Positions 8,338-17,419 of a stretch of DNA of 64,000 nucleotides are shown here, one piece after another (the stretch's first letter is position 1; each line of letters starts with the position of its first letter). This stretch comes from Algoriphagus sp. TR-M9. GTDB lineage: Bacteria; Bacteroidota; Bacteroidia; Cytophagales; Cyclobacteriaceae. Below the pieces are notes generated by a model. That model made no database searches. It saw nothing but the letters and a program-made list of their open reading frames with translations, and was not told the origin of the DNA. The position numbers were made by a program, and so were the translations under genes. Location of the stretch: assembly GCF_027594545.1 (NCBI RefSeq), contig NZ_CP115160.1:2613001-2677000 (forward strand), written 5' to 3'.

Positions 8338-9153
8338 TTATGCCACATCGGCAAAAACACGCTCCATTTTTCGAAAGTAAAACAAGCCAAAAACAAACAG
8401 AAAAGCGGCTAATATCGCCCCAGGCCATATCCATTCCCAAGGCATGGGACGGCTGAGGAACATGGCACGGATTCCTTCAATTACTCCTACCATAGGATTT
8501 AAGGAGTAGAGAAATTGATATTGCTCAGGAACTGCGGTCGTACTATAGACAACCGGAGCACCATAAAGCAGGAGTTGGACGATAAAGCCAAGGGCATATT
8601 TCACATCCCGATATTGAACGGCCATAGCTGATAGAATCATTCCTATTCCAAGGGAGCAGGCCAGGAGTTGGATTAAAAGTAGTGGAAGAAAAACCACTTG
8701 CCATCCTGGAAGTACCTGAAAATAAATCAGCAAGAATAAGAGCACTGCAAAGGAAATGATAAAATCCAAGAGCTTGGAAAAGATGGCTGCTAGCGGCAGT
8801 ATCAAGCGGGGAAAATATACTTTGGTAATCATCCCTGCATTAGCAACCAGACTATTCGCTGATTCATTGAGGGTACCAGAGAAGTAATTCCAAGGCCATA
8901 AAGCCAAGTAGGAAAAAAGAATATAAGGCATCCCATCCGAATCCACTTTAGCCAGTCCTCCGAATACCACTGTAAATACCAAGGTTGTAAAAAGGGGTTG
9001 GATTATCGCCCAGCCTACTCCTAGAATGGATTGGGCATAGCGAGCTTTGATTCCCCGGACTGTCAAGAAATAGAGCAGGTCTTTGTATCTCCATAGTTCT
9101 TGAAAATCTACTACTTTCCAGCCTTGAGAAGGCTGTATGATGGTTTTATTCAT
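8338..9153 (-). CDS. wzm: Polysaccharide ABC exporter permease (Wzm, ABC-2 type)
   Basis: 271 residues with six hydrophobic segments typical of ABC-2 membrane proteins. The cytoplasmic N-terminus (PSQGWKVVDFQELWRYKDLL) is followed by the family motif VRGIKARYAQSILGVGWAIIQP. The conserved YSLNPMVGVIEGIR block comes before the last segment. With Wzt it forms the channel moving an undecaprenyl-linked glycan across the inner membrane. It overlaps the preceding FkbM gene by 8 nt. Its stop lies directly on a CCCCTAAAGGGG palindrome, consistent with secondary insertion of the repeat/DUF559 module between wzm and wzt. Confidence 0.92.
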   Translation of the reverse strand: MNKTIIQPSQGWKVVDFQELWRYKDLLYFLTVRGIKARYAQSILGVGWAIIQPLFTTLVFTVVFGGLAKVDSDGMPYILFSYLALWPWNYFSGTLNESANSLVANAGMITKVYFPRLILPLAAIFSKLLDFIISFAVLLFLLIYFQVLPGWQVVFLPLLLIQLLACSLGIGMILSAMAVQYRDVKYALGFIVQLLLYGAPVVYSTTAVPEQYQFLYSLNPMVGVIEGIRAMFLSRPMPWEWIWPGAILAAFLFVFGLFYFRKMERVFADVA

Positions 9154-10087
9154 CCCTACCTTTTCTTGCCAAGAAATTAGTTTCCTTTTGAAAATTCAAT
9201 GCATTTAACTCTACAACTGACTTTGACTTTAAATCAAGCACATGATACCCTAATCCTTGAAATTGCTTTTTTAAATTTTCCCTTTCACTATTTGAATTCG
9301 CTTCAAATATTACCTCTGGATATTTTTGCTTAGGAAAGTTTTCTCCTCCTCTCAAAACTCCTTCTTCAAAACCTTCCGTATCAATCTTGATCAAATCAGG
9401 TTCTATATTATTCATTTCCAGAAAGTCATCTAGTCTATTGACTGATACTGGATAGGATTTTACCTTCCCTCTGTTTCCAAACTCAGTAATTTTCAAGGAA
9501 CCCAACCAAGTTTCTCCTTCCGGGAAAACAATTTGTGTTTCACACTTTTCTTCACCCATAGCTATTGCATACCATTCTCCTTCTACATTATTATATCGAC
9601 ACATTCTCTTAAAAAAGGCTTTACACTCAGGATTTGGTTCGATAGAAACTGCTCGAATTCCACATTTCAAGAATAACAGGGAATGTGTCCCGAAATTAGA
9701 TCCTATATCCAGAAATGTTTTTGGAGGGTTAGTTGACATTATCGCTTCTTCATAATAGGCTTTGATTTCATAATCATGGGCCACTATTGATATAGCTGTT
9801 TCCCAATCTAGTGCAAAGCTTTCCGATTGAAGCGGCATTTTAAGTTCCTTTCCAGCAAACTTCACAAGCCAAAACCCATCTATAGAATAGTGATTCCCAT
9901 CACGAAAAATTTTTGAAAAAAGCGCATGGAAAATTGACTTTTCATAAAAGGAAAACTTATGATATAATGTATTAAGCTTCCTTCTTTTTTCTGGATTCAG
10001 AACAGCCCTTTTCACAAAAGACTGAGAAATGTTTCTTATCCAATGAAACTTTCCATTGAGTTTGAGAACAAATTCAAAAAAATTCAT
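9146..10087 (-). CDS. FkbM family methyltransferase
   Basis: 313 residues. Motif I TFLDIGSNFGTHSLL lies near 126-140, the acidic strand is AVSIEPNPECKAF, and the FkbM signature LIKIDTEGFEEGVLRGG lies near 246-262. The N-terminal 110 residues form an extension rich in aromatic and basic residues. The ATG follows within a few bases of the stop of a truncated DegT aminotransferase remnant, so this gene may now be translated from a transcript whose original first gene is lost. A sugar O-methylation role is likely but the substrate is unknown. Confidence 0.8.
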   Translation of the reverse strand: MNFFEFVLKLNGKFHWIRNISQSFVKRAVLNPEKRRKLNTLYHKFSFYEKSIFHALFSKIFRDGNHYSIDGFWLVKFAGKELKMPLQSESFALDWETAISIVAHDYEIKAYYEEAIMSTNPPKTFLDIGSNFGTHSLLFLKCGIRAVSIEPNPECKAFFKRMCRYNNVEGEWYAIAMGEEKCETQIVFPEGETWLGSLKITEFGNRGKVKSYPVSVNRLDDFLEMNNIEPDLIKIDTEGFEEGVLRGGENFPKQKYPEVIFEANSNSERENLKKQFQGLGYHVLDLKSKSVVELNALNFQKETNFLARKGRDE

Positions 10088-10090
10088 CTA

Positions 10091-10192
10091 TTAAATATCA
10101 TTATTAATCAGCCAGTTTCGCTCCCAAATACCATCTAGGTAGCTGTCATATTCATGACGAGGAGGTAAGAAGGGTTTGGTGACGGGGATCAA
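10091..10192 (-). pseudogene. DegT/DnrJ/EryC1 aminotransferase, 5' remnant only
   Basis: A reverse-strand frame starting at TTG (10190-10192) reads LIPVTKPFLPPRHEYDSYL and then DGIWERNWLINNDI before TAA. That is the N-terminus of PLP-dependent sugar aminotransferases (IPVTKPFLPP, then W-x-x-NWLTNNGP) and it stops after 33 codons, exactly where the family would continue GPLV. The other 330 or so residues, including the PLP lysine, are absent. A degenerate heptamer array starts 6 nt upstream of the TTG. It is the scar of a deletion that joined the aminotransferase start to the FkbM gene. Confidence 0.78.
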
Positions 10193-10198
10193 GGTAGC

Positions 10199-10240
10199 GG
10201 TTGTCAGTTGGCGGATATGGGTTGGCAGCTGGCGGTAAGT
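10199..10240. repeat. Heptamer array, 6 units (GGTTGTC dialect)
   Basis: Six degenerate 7-mers in one register: ggttgtc, agttggc, ggatatg, ggttggc, agctggc, ggtaagt. The array is next to the TTG of the DegT remnant. The following 190 bp up to 10430 hold nothing recognisable. Confidence 0.7.
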
Positions 10241-10430
10241 AGAAATAGGTTTCTGGCTTTTAGGTTTTTGCTAATAACATACCAGTAGAGTAGAAATACT
10301 ACCGGGAGGAAAATTAGGTATTCGTAAGAGTTAAAGAGCACTTAGGAATATAAAACGGAAATGAATTGAGGAATACCAGCAGCCTTCAGGAGGTAGTTAT
10401 TGATTCTGCCAGGGTGGACAAGTGTTTGTT

Positions 10431-10838
10431 TTATTTGTTGGCCTGCGGCAATTTTAGAAGTTCTAATTCGCTGATTCTTTTAAAATGCTTGTTATTGAGC
10501 GTAGCCAATGGGATCTGACCAGTCATTGCAACAGAGGAAATTAGTATGTCGGCTATATCAATGAGCTTAATCATACCTTTAAGTTGTTGGTATATTTTTG
10601 AAGCCGTAATTGCGGATGGTTCATCAAATGGAAGAACTTTAATCATACTAAATAACTCTTGCCAAAAGTTAATTTAGGTTTCCGTTGACCCTAATAGCAC
10701 TTCGTATTGAGTGATTGAAGCCAGTTTGAAATCATAGTTGCCTAATGAAAGTTGATATAGAATTGATTTCTCTTTAATCTTTTTCCGGAAATATTCTATC
10801 AAGATTCCTGTATCCAGGATAATTATTTCTTTCTCCAT
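10431..10838 (-). pseudogene. vapC: VapC-like PIN-domain toxin interrupted by an in-frame stop
   Basis: One continuous frame runs from ATG at 10838 to the stop at 10431 (135 codons), broken by TAA at 10674-10676 (codon 55). The first half, MEKEIIILDTGILIEYFRKK, carries the first PIN aspartate (D9) and then SITQYEVLLGS with a conserved glutamate. After the stop the frame continues INFWQELFSMIKVLPFDEP and LIDIADILISSVA with a further acidic residue. The 71-codon second half alone cannot form a nuclease. A single C-to-T change (CAA to TAA) would explain the lesion. It overlaps the 3' end of the upstream antitoxin-like gene by 16 nt, as usual for toxin-antitoxin pairs. Confidence 0.8.
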
Positions 10839-11110
10839 TGATTAAAAACGGCTCTATTCAATTGGAAACTTTTGAAATGAGCGTCATCCATTTCCGGGCC
10901 AGAAAGCAGGAACTGAGGGAATTTTGTACTGCTTGTCTGCGATTCCTTTACCAGCATCAACTCAAGTTTTTTCGTGAATTGAAGTATCTCTTTATTAGAA
11001 AGTTTTCTGGCCATTTCCAAAATCCTGGATACCTCAGGTTTGGCCGCAGCATGATATACCTGGCTACTGGGTTCACTGACCGTATCTACATGTTTCTTTT
11101 TTGCTCCCAT
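10823..11110 (-). CDS. Putative antitoxin partner of the broken VapC
   Basis: 95 residues, no membrane segment. It overlaps the start of the PIN-domain gene by 16 nt, the arrangement expected for an antitoxin-toxin operon. The middle (ILEMARKLSNKEILQFTKKL) is helical and basic. The C-terminal part GPEMDDAHFKSFQLNR could wrap around the toxin. I see no clear ribbon-helix-helix or AbrB signature, so the call depends mainly on gene order. A perfect inverted repeat 67-84 bp upstream (11177-11194) could be its operator. With the toxin inactive this gene is probably an orphan. Confidence 0.5.
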   Translation of the reverse strand: MGAKKKHVDTVSEPSSQVYHAAAKPEVSRILEMARKLSNKEILQFTKKLELMLVKESQTSSTKFPQFLLSGPEMDDAHFKSFQLNRAVFNQWRKK

Positions 11111-11176
11111 AACTACATTTTCAACCGGTAATACACTGATTTTTCTGCTGTGCTAATTATAATCTGAAACGTAAAT

Positions 11177-11194
11177 TAACTTCCGCTGAAGTTA
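11177..11194. promoter_or_regulatory. Perfect inverted repeat upstream of the TA operon
   Basis: TAACTTC-CGCT-GAAGTTA is a perfect 7-bp inverted repeat with a 4-bp centre, lying 67 bp upstream of the antitoxin-like start. Position and symmetry suit an autoregulatory operator. Function is inferred. Confidence 0.45.
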
Positions 11195-11319
11195 TTACAC
11201 GAAAATGAAAAAACACAAGTCACTGGATATCAAAGGGTAGCTGTTAAATATCCGTGAAGCCCCTCAGCCTTTACCTACCTGTCATTATCATAATGTGATA
11301 GAAGGTGGGATTACCCATA

Positions 11320-11390
11320 GCTTCGCTTCTTCACTCCCACGAGGGAGCTAGCGACCGAGTAATAAAATTACTCAGTGCACGGAGATATAC
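11320..11390. repeat. Short dispersed repeat shared with 24268-24332
   Basis: The stretch from AGCTTCGC through CACTCCC to GAGTAATAAAATTACTCA recurs with changes at 24268-24332 (AGCTTCGCCCTCTCACTCCC, then GAGTAAAAAAATTACTCA). Each copy ends in a small palindrome of the TGAGTAATT type. No coding potential is visible. Confidence 0.55.
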
Positions 11391-11421
11391 AAGTGAAAGG
11401 GAGGAAATTCTGTTTTGGGTT

Positions 11422-12436
11422 GAGATTTCTCAGTCGCATCAAGGGTTCTGCTTCCCATACCGATTAAGGAGCTCCTTCGAAATGACCGCTGCATCGAGGT
11501 CGCGTTTTCGGGTCATTTTGACGACGACGAAGGAGGAGGAGAAATCTCTTTGAAGGCTCAAAGCTGAAAGTAGAGTCAGGAAGTTGGATGTCCGATATCC
11601 GGTGTCCGTTACTGGGTGACCACAAAGTGGCAGTTGGGTGGTGGAAAAACCCCAGCGGGGTGAGAGATTTGTAGCGCCGGGTTTTAACCCGGTGAAAAAA
11701 AATCAGGTCAGATCACAAGCGCTGGCCCTGGATTTTCATTTGGAAACGCGAAGGTTATGCCAGCAAGATGGAAACGAAAACCGGATTGGAGTCCTACGGT
11801 TTGGAACAGCTCCTAATCGGGCGTTCAAACCGATCAACAAATCACGATCAGCGAAACCAATAGTGGTCTGTGCGGACACAGACCACGGTGCGGAGATTAC
11901 AATTGAGATTTCTCAGTCGCATCAAGGGTATTGCTTCCCATACCGATTAAGGAGGTCCTTCGAAATGACCGCTGCATCGAGGTCGCGTTATAGGGTCATT
12001 TCGACGACGACGAAGGAGGAGAAATCTCTGTTGAAGTTTGAAAGCTCAAAGCTCAAAGCTGAAAGCTGAAAGTAGAGTCAGGAAGTTGGATGTCCGATAT
12101 CCGGTGTCCGTTACTGGGGGACCACGAAGTGGCAGTTGGGTGGTGGAAAAACCCCAGCGGGGTGAGAGATTTGTAGCGCCGGGTTTTAACCCGGTGAAAA
12201 AAAATCAGGTCAGATCACAAGCGCTGGCCCAGGGTCGCGATTCGAAGACGAAAATGGTTTGCCAGCAAGATGGAAACGAAAACCGGATTGGAGTCCTACG
12301 GTTTGGAACTGCTCCTAATCGGGCGTTCAAACCGATCCACAAATCACGATCAGCGAAACCAATAGTGGTCTGTGCGGACACAGACCACGGTACGGAGATT
12401 ACGATTGAGATCTCTCCTCGTACCTCGTCGAGATGA
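11422..12436 (+). repeat. Long composite repeat, block A (two tandem copies)
   Basis: Two module types alternate. Module 1 (11422-11548 and 11905-12027) starts GAGATTTCTCAGTCGCATC and ends GAGAAATCTC. Its arms GAAATGACC and GGTCATTTCGACGACGACG make it a large imperfect inverted repeat. Module 2 (about 11560-11904 and 12070-12405) carries three hairpins: ACCCCAGCGGGGT, CGCCGGGTTTTAACCCGG and GTGGTCTGTG-N4-CACAGACCAC. A short heptamer run (AAAGCTC/AAAGCTG) joins the modules. Open frames of 82-143 codons run through these copies, but they translate hairpins and are not treated as genes. The whole gap from 11111 to 12506 holds only repeats. Confidence 0.9.
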
Positions 12437-12506
12437 CCAGAAAACATCGAGGCAGTTTTATACTGGTCGGAAATAGTTTTGCTGGGAGAAATCTCAAATG
12501 ATTGTC

Positions 12507-13949
12507 CTACTCAAACCAACCAAATTGAATGGTCTTTGCAGTAAAGTTACGTGGTAAGGAGTCAGTTGGAAAGTAAAGAATAACCCCCTGCTTAATTCCT
12601 TCGGGAAAGAAATATTCCAGTTGGGATTTATTCCAGATAGCGGGACTTTTAGGCTGGGTTTTTCCGAGCAAATAAGGAACTCCACCAATCAAATAGGCTG
12701 CGGGGATTTCTTCCTGGCCGTCTGGTATTTGTTTTTGAAAGCCTTGTAGAATATCCACTTGCCCTTTCCTCAAAAGAATAAATTTACTTGGAAGGTATTC
12801 CCAAGGCTCCGTGTAAGTCCATAAGGGAGCTTGACCAAAAGGGTGCCACCAAAGTCCATTAAAAATCATTATAACCGTAGATACACTAAAAACAGAAATC
12901 GGTATATAATTAGTAATACTCTCCAATTTTGCATCCAGTAAGATCAAAGCTAAGACCCAAAAAACCATATAGTGAACCCCCATCCTTAACCAATAAACAT
13001 TAGATCCAAGATGAAGGAAAAAAGGAAGAGCGAACAACAATACTATCCAAAAGATGTTTGCGGGATTTGATCCATCATCCTGTTTCTTGGCCAAGGTTTT
13101 TCCAATAAATATCGCAAGTGCCAATACAAATAGGTGATGCCAATCCTCTGCAATCCACGTGAGGTATCCCAACAGAATGATGGCAGTCATCAGGAATAAT
13201 AACCTATGACTTACTTTTGAAAAATAGCTTTGCGCCAGCCAGCCAGTTACTACACCTAATAATGACCAGAATAGTCCTACCCCAGTGTATTTAAGCAATA
13301 ATAGCAAGCCATACTCCCCTCTGGTACTAAGCCATTCACTCGCTCCAGCAAGTCGTGATGTAGCATTTTCTCCAAAAACCAAGTATAAACTTACTTCCAA
13401 AATACCTATAGGAAGAATAATCCCAATAAATGCAATCAAATTCAACCTCTTCAAAAAGATAAAATACGTAAGCGTAATGACCCATAGAATAAAGGCAGTT
13501 GGGAATTTGACATATACCAACAATCCGATTAGAATGCCCAAAATTAAGTATCTGAAAAAAGATTGTGACTGATAGGAAAGTGCCATCAGCCAAAAGGAGG
13601 TAATGACCACAGAAAGGTGATTATAAGATAGGCTTGCCGGCAAAAATGCATAACCAAGGAGGATCGCTAAAAAGCACAGCAAACCTGCGTTCAGAAAATC
13701 AGGTTTGAATCTCCTGATCTGCATATAAAACAGGGTTAGAGAAACCGTTGCAAAGCCATACAGAACAATTCTTAAAATCCTTAGACCTACAATACCAAAA
13801 TGCAGTCCTGTTAATTGGTACCAAGCTTTAAAGAACAAATCATAATTGAAGATACCAGCCTGATTATCCTGAAATGGGTGGGCAAGAAAAAGGTATAGGC
13901 CTTCATCAGACACATCCAGCCCCCTCTTGCTTGCCAAAAGAATTAGCAA
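12507..13949 (-). CDS. Polytopic membrane protein, GT-C-like, in polysaccharide cluster
   Basis: 480 residues with about 10-12 hydrophobic segments. The first loop contains DVSDEGLYLFLAHPF, an acidic motif after the first membrane segment of the sort used by GT-C polyprenyl-phosphate-sugar transferases. I do not recognise the exact family. The annotated start is TTG, but the frame stays open upstream for at least 18 more codons with a hydrophobic stretch (NAFLGFSALASVLLILL), so the first membrane helix probably starts near 13990 and the start is uncertain; no ATG is in frame there. Long composite repeats flank it on both sides. Confidence 0.65.
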   Translation of the reverse strand: MLILLASKRGLDVSDEGLYLFLAHPFQDNQAGIFNYDLFFKAWYQLTGLHFGIVGLRILRIVLYGFATVSLTLFYMQIRRFKPDFLNAGLLCFLAILLGYAFLPASLSYNHLSVVITSFWLMALSYQSQSFFRYLILGILIGLLVYVKFPTAFILWVITLTYFIFLKRLNLIAFIGIILPIGILEVSLYLVFGENATSRLAGASEWLSTRGEYGLLLLLKYTGVGLFWSLLGVVTGWLAQSYFSKVSHRLLFLMTAIILLGYLTWIAEDWHHLFVLALAIFIGKTLAKKQDDGSNPANIFWIVLLFALPFFLHLGSNVYWLRMGVHYMVFWVLALILLDAKLESITNYIPISVFSVSTVIMIFNGLWWHPFGQAPLWTYTEPWEYLPSKFILLRKGQVDILQGFQKQIPDGQEEIPAAYLIGGVPYLLGKTQPKSPAIWNKSQLEYFFPEGIKQGVILYFPTDSLPRNFTAKTIQFGWFE

Positions 13950-14094
13950 TACTGAGGCTAGAGCACTAAAGCCAAGAAAAGCATTTACCTTATTGATAAT
14001 TAGATTATTAGAATATACAGAACTTTAAAGTTAGCAAATAAGTGAGGCATTTCAATTAGAAATCTCCATTGGGGTTTCTGCTAGGGTTAAGGGG

Positions 14095-14620
14095 GAGATT
14101 TCTCAGTCGCATCAAGGGTTCTGCTTCCCTTACCGAATAAGGAGCTCCTTCGAAATGACCACTATAACGAGGGCGTGTTTTCGGGTCATTTCGACGACGA
14201 CGAAGGAGGAGAAATCTCTGTTGAAGTTTGAAAGCTCAAAGCTGAAAGCTGAAAGTAGAGTCAGGAAGTTGGATGTCCGATATCCGGTGTCCGTTACTGG
14301 GTGACCACGAAGTGGCAGTTGGGTGGTGGAAAAACCCCAGCGGGGTGAGAGATTTGTAGCGCCGGGTTTTAACCCGGTGAAAAAAAAGCAGGTCAGATCA
14401 CAAGCGCTGGCCCTGGATTTTCATTTGGAAACGCGAAGGTTATGCCAGCAAGATGGAAACGAAAACCGGATTGGAGACCTACGGTTTGGAACAGCTCCTA
14501 ATCGGGCGTTCAAACCGATCAACAAATCACGATCAGCGAAACCAATAGTGGTCTGTGCGGACACAGACCACGGTGCGGAGATTACAATTGAGATCTCTCC
14601 TCGTACCTCGTCGAGATGAC
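14095..14620 (+). repeat. Long composite repeat, block B (one copy)
   Basis: Module 1 at 14095-14218 (GAGATTTCTC to GAGAAATCTC) is followed by a heptamer run and module 2 to about 14590, with the same three hairpins as block A. It ends in a truncated module (GAGATCTCTCCTCGTACC). It fills the space between the two polytopic membrane protein genes. A 98-codon open frame inside is translation of the repeat. Confidence 0.9.
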
Positions 14621-14635
14621 AACTAAACACGTTTC

Positions 14636-16069
14636 TCAGCCATGCATTTGGCGCATGTACCTCTTCCTTCGCAGGTAAAAGAAATAACCCATCATGGCCG
14701 AAAGCAGAAATACCAGTAAGTAAGCCCACAAAGCGGTGTACTCAGGAATATGAAGCGCCCATTTCTGCAAGGCCCAGGAGTTCAGCAGACTGGAGTCATT
14801 ACGCTCTAAAAAGGCTAGCAGTTCCTCCGTATTTTGGGGTAGCCAGGCCAAGGAAGTAATAAGACTGATTCCGGACAGCATCAGCAGATCCTTTTTGCCC
14901 CAGCGGTAACGCCTGAATGATTTGGTAAGCACCACCAGCCATAAGGGAATCCAGGGTGCCAAAGCTGTGATTTTAAAAAACACTGAGAAAACCAATCCCA
15001 CTATAAGTATGATTACCACTGCCCATCCCAGTTTGCCCATTTCCTGATAAAACCTGTGCAGGAACACCAGGGTCAGCAGTGCAGGCAGCCCCCAATGAAC
15101 TGTGTTGACCAGGATGAAATCCAAGGGAAAACGGAAGTTGCCAGTGCCCATCTCCTGCAAAAAGCGTATGAGCCCCAGGCTTTCATTTTTCCCAGAAAGC
15201 ATAACCAGTATAAGCACTATTCCTGCCAGACCCATAATCCCCTTGCTCAAGCGGTCTGTTTTAGTTCTTTTTTTGAGTTGGCTCCAGGCCAGGTTCCAGT
15301 GGATAGGGTTTTGCTTGGCTCCATAAACAAACAAAAAGGGGATAGCCAGCAGGGCTATGGCATGTGAGAGTTGCGCAGTCCAGGTCTGCTCTCCCCAGCC
15401 CCATACTCCCCAGCCTATGCCCGCAATAAATAGAGGAACGAATAAGGACAGCAGGGCCGGGATCAGGGATTTGGGCCTTTCAGTTTCGTATTCCGGTAGT
15501 TTTTCTCCGGGAAGAAAGAGCATAAGCAGTCCGGAAAGCAAGAGCAAAGGGGAAACAAAGGCACCTAATATGGATACCATTCCCAACTTGAATTTCTCAT
15601 AGCGCAGGAAGTAATTGACCTGCCCCATACCCAGGGCGAAAGCAAATAGATCGGGGCTGAATGGATGATACCAGACCGATTTCAACCAGGCATAGTTGAA
15701 AAACATAAGGATAAAACCAATGGTGGAGATTGCTGTTTTGAGTCTGAGTTTTTTGGCAATCCGGAAATACCAATAAAGGGCCAGGGCCAGGTAAATCACC
15801 TGCCAGATAATCATGCCATTCTGCAGGCCTTCATTGTCTTTGACGATGTGAAAGGTGGAGAAGGAGAGGTTGAGCAGCGCAAAGGGTAATATTCGGGTGA
15901 GTTGCACCAGGTTGTATCCAGATTCTTCTATATCGTCCAAAAAGAATCTGCCTACATCTCTATAAAAGACCCCATCTCCATAGGCTCCTTCATTTACGGG
16001 GATTTTCTCTCCGTTGATCTGGAGAAATACTAGGATAGCCAGGAATGAGATTAGGAAAATTTGCCTCAA
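14636..16069 (-). CDS. Polytopic membrane protein, function unknown
   Basis: 477 residues with about 11-12 hydrophobic segments and a short basic C-terminus (LRRKRYMRQMHG). The first external loop has GDGVFYRDVGRFFLDDI, acidic and aromatic, and the third has WYHPFSPDLFAFALGM. Such layouts occur in GT-C-type and other polyprenol-linked glycan enzymes, but no named family can be assigned. The GC content is higher than that of the 480-residue gene next door, so the two are probably not recent duplicates. Composite repeats lie directly on both sides. Confidence 0.65.
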   Translation of the reverse strand: MRQIFLISFLAILVFLQINGEKIPVNEGAYGDGVFYRDVGRFFLDDIEESGYNLVQLTRILPFALLNLSFSTFHIVKDNEGLQNGMIIWQVIYLALALYWYFRIAKKLRLKTAISTIGFILMFFNYAWLKSVWYHPFSPDLFAFALGMGQVNYFLRYEKFKLGMVSILGAFVSPLLLLSGLLMLFLPGEKLPEYETERPKSLIPALLSLFVPLFIAGIGWGVWGWGEQTWTAQLSHAIALLAIPFLFVYGAKQNPIHWNLAWSQLKKRTKTDRLSKGIMGLAGIVLILVMLSGKNESLGLIRFLQEMGTGNFRFPLDFILVNTVHWGLPALLTLVFLHRFYQEMGKLGWAVVIILIVGLVFSVFFKITALAPWIPLWLVVLTKSFRRYRWGKKDLLMLSGISLITSLAWLPQNTEELLAFLERNDSSLLNSWALQKWALHIPEYTALWAYLLVFLLSAMMGYFFYLRRKRYMRQMHG

Positions 16070-16154
16070 GATGTTTCGTAAAAATTAATGGTTTTTCTTT
16101 TCGTAGTTCAATAATGTGCAAAATAATGGAATAAATGAAGAGGAGGTTAAAGTT

Positions 16155-17345
16155 GGGGGAAGGAAGTTGGGGAGGGGTGTACCGAGGTCGCGTTTTCGGG
16201 TCATTTCGACGACGACGAAGGAGGAGGAGAAATCTCATTGGAAGTTTGAAAGCTCAAAGCTGAAAGCTGAAAGTAGAGTCAGGAAGTTGGATGTCCGATA
16301 TCCGGTGTCCGTTACTGGGTGACCACGAAGTGGCAGTTGGGTGGTGGAAAAACCCCAGCGGGGTGAGAGATTTGTAGCGCCGGGTTTTAACCCGGTGAAA
16401 AAAAATCAGGTCAGATCACAAGCGCTGGCCCAGGGTCGCGATTCGAAGACGAAAATGGTTTGCCAGCAAGATGGAAACGAAAACCGGATTGGAGTCCTAC
16501 GGTTTGGAACAGCTCCTAATCGGGCGTTCAAACCGAACAACAAATCACGATCAGCGAAACCAATAGTGGTCTTTGCGGACACAGACCACGGTGCGGAGAT
16601 TACAATTGAGATTTCTCAGTCGCAAAACAGTAATAGCCTACTATACCGATTAAGTAGCTCCTTCGAAATGACCGCTGCATCGAGGGCGCGTTTTCGGGTC
16701 ATTTCGACGACGACGAAGGAGGAGGAGAAATCTCTTTTGAAAGCTGAAAGCTGAAAGTAGAGTCAGGAAGTTGGATGTCCGATATCCGGTGTCCGTTACT
16801 GGGTGACCACGAAGTGGCAGTTGGGTGGTGGAAAAACCCCAGCGGGGTGAGAGATTTGTAGCGCCGGGTTTTAACCCGGTGAAAAAAAATCAGGTCAGAT
16901 CACAAGCGCTGGCCCTGGATTTTCATTTGGAAACGCGAAGGTTATGCCAGCAAGATGGAAACGAAAACCGGATTGGAGTCCTACAGTCTGGAACAGCTCC
17001 TAATCGGGTGTACAAACCGATCAACAAATCACGATCAGCGAAACCAATAGTGGTCTGTGCAGACACAGGCCACGGTGCGGAGATTACAATTGAGATTTCT
17101 CAGTCGCATCAAGGGTTTTGCTTCCCTTACCGATTAAGTAGCTCCTTCGAAATGACCGCTGCATCGAGGGCGCGTTTTCGGGTCATTTCGACGACGACGA
17201 AGGAGGAGGAGGAGAAATCTCTATTGGGGTTTCTGCTAGGGTTAAGAGGGAGATCTCTCCTCCCTCCGGTCGTCGAGATGACTACTATACCGATTAAGTA
17301 GCTCCTTCGAAATGACCTAGTCCTTTCTCTGGTCGTCGAGATGAC
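16155..17345 (+). repeat. Long composite repeat, block C (two full copies plus partial ends)
   Basis: A 3' half of module 1 (about 16177-16234) is followed by module 2 (about 16270-16607), module 1 (16608-16734), module 2 (about 16755-17091), module 1 (17092-17221) and truncated pieces to about 17345. The copies differ by scattered substitutions and small indels, for example GACGAAGGAGGA versus GACGAAGGAGGAGGA. The start of this block matches 29507-29590 in reverse complement. The region 16070-17419 has no gene. Confidence 0.9.
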
Positions 17346-17419
17346 TACTAAATACGTTACTCAATTAAGTGTGAAACGCTTTTTCGAAATAAGCGTGGTT
17401 GCTGTTTCTACCGGTAAGA

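Noticed and set aside
11638..17301. Open frames of 98-158 codons (11638-12069, 12038-12436, 14323-14619, 16341-16754, 16825-17301) with near-identical products starting MVEKPQRGERFV
   Set aside because: They translate the palindromic composite repeat. The inverted copies at 28.4-29.2 kb have indels that break the frame, and differences between copies do not favour synonymous sites.
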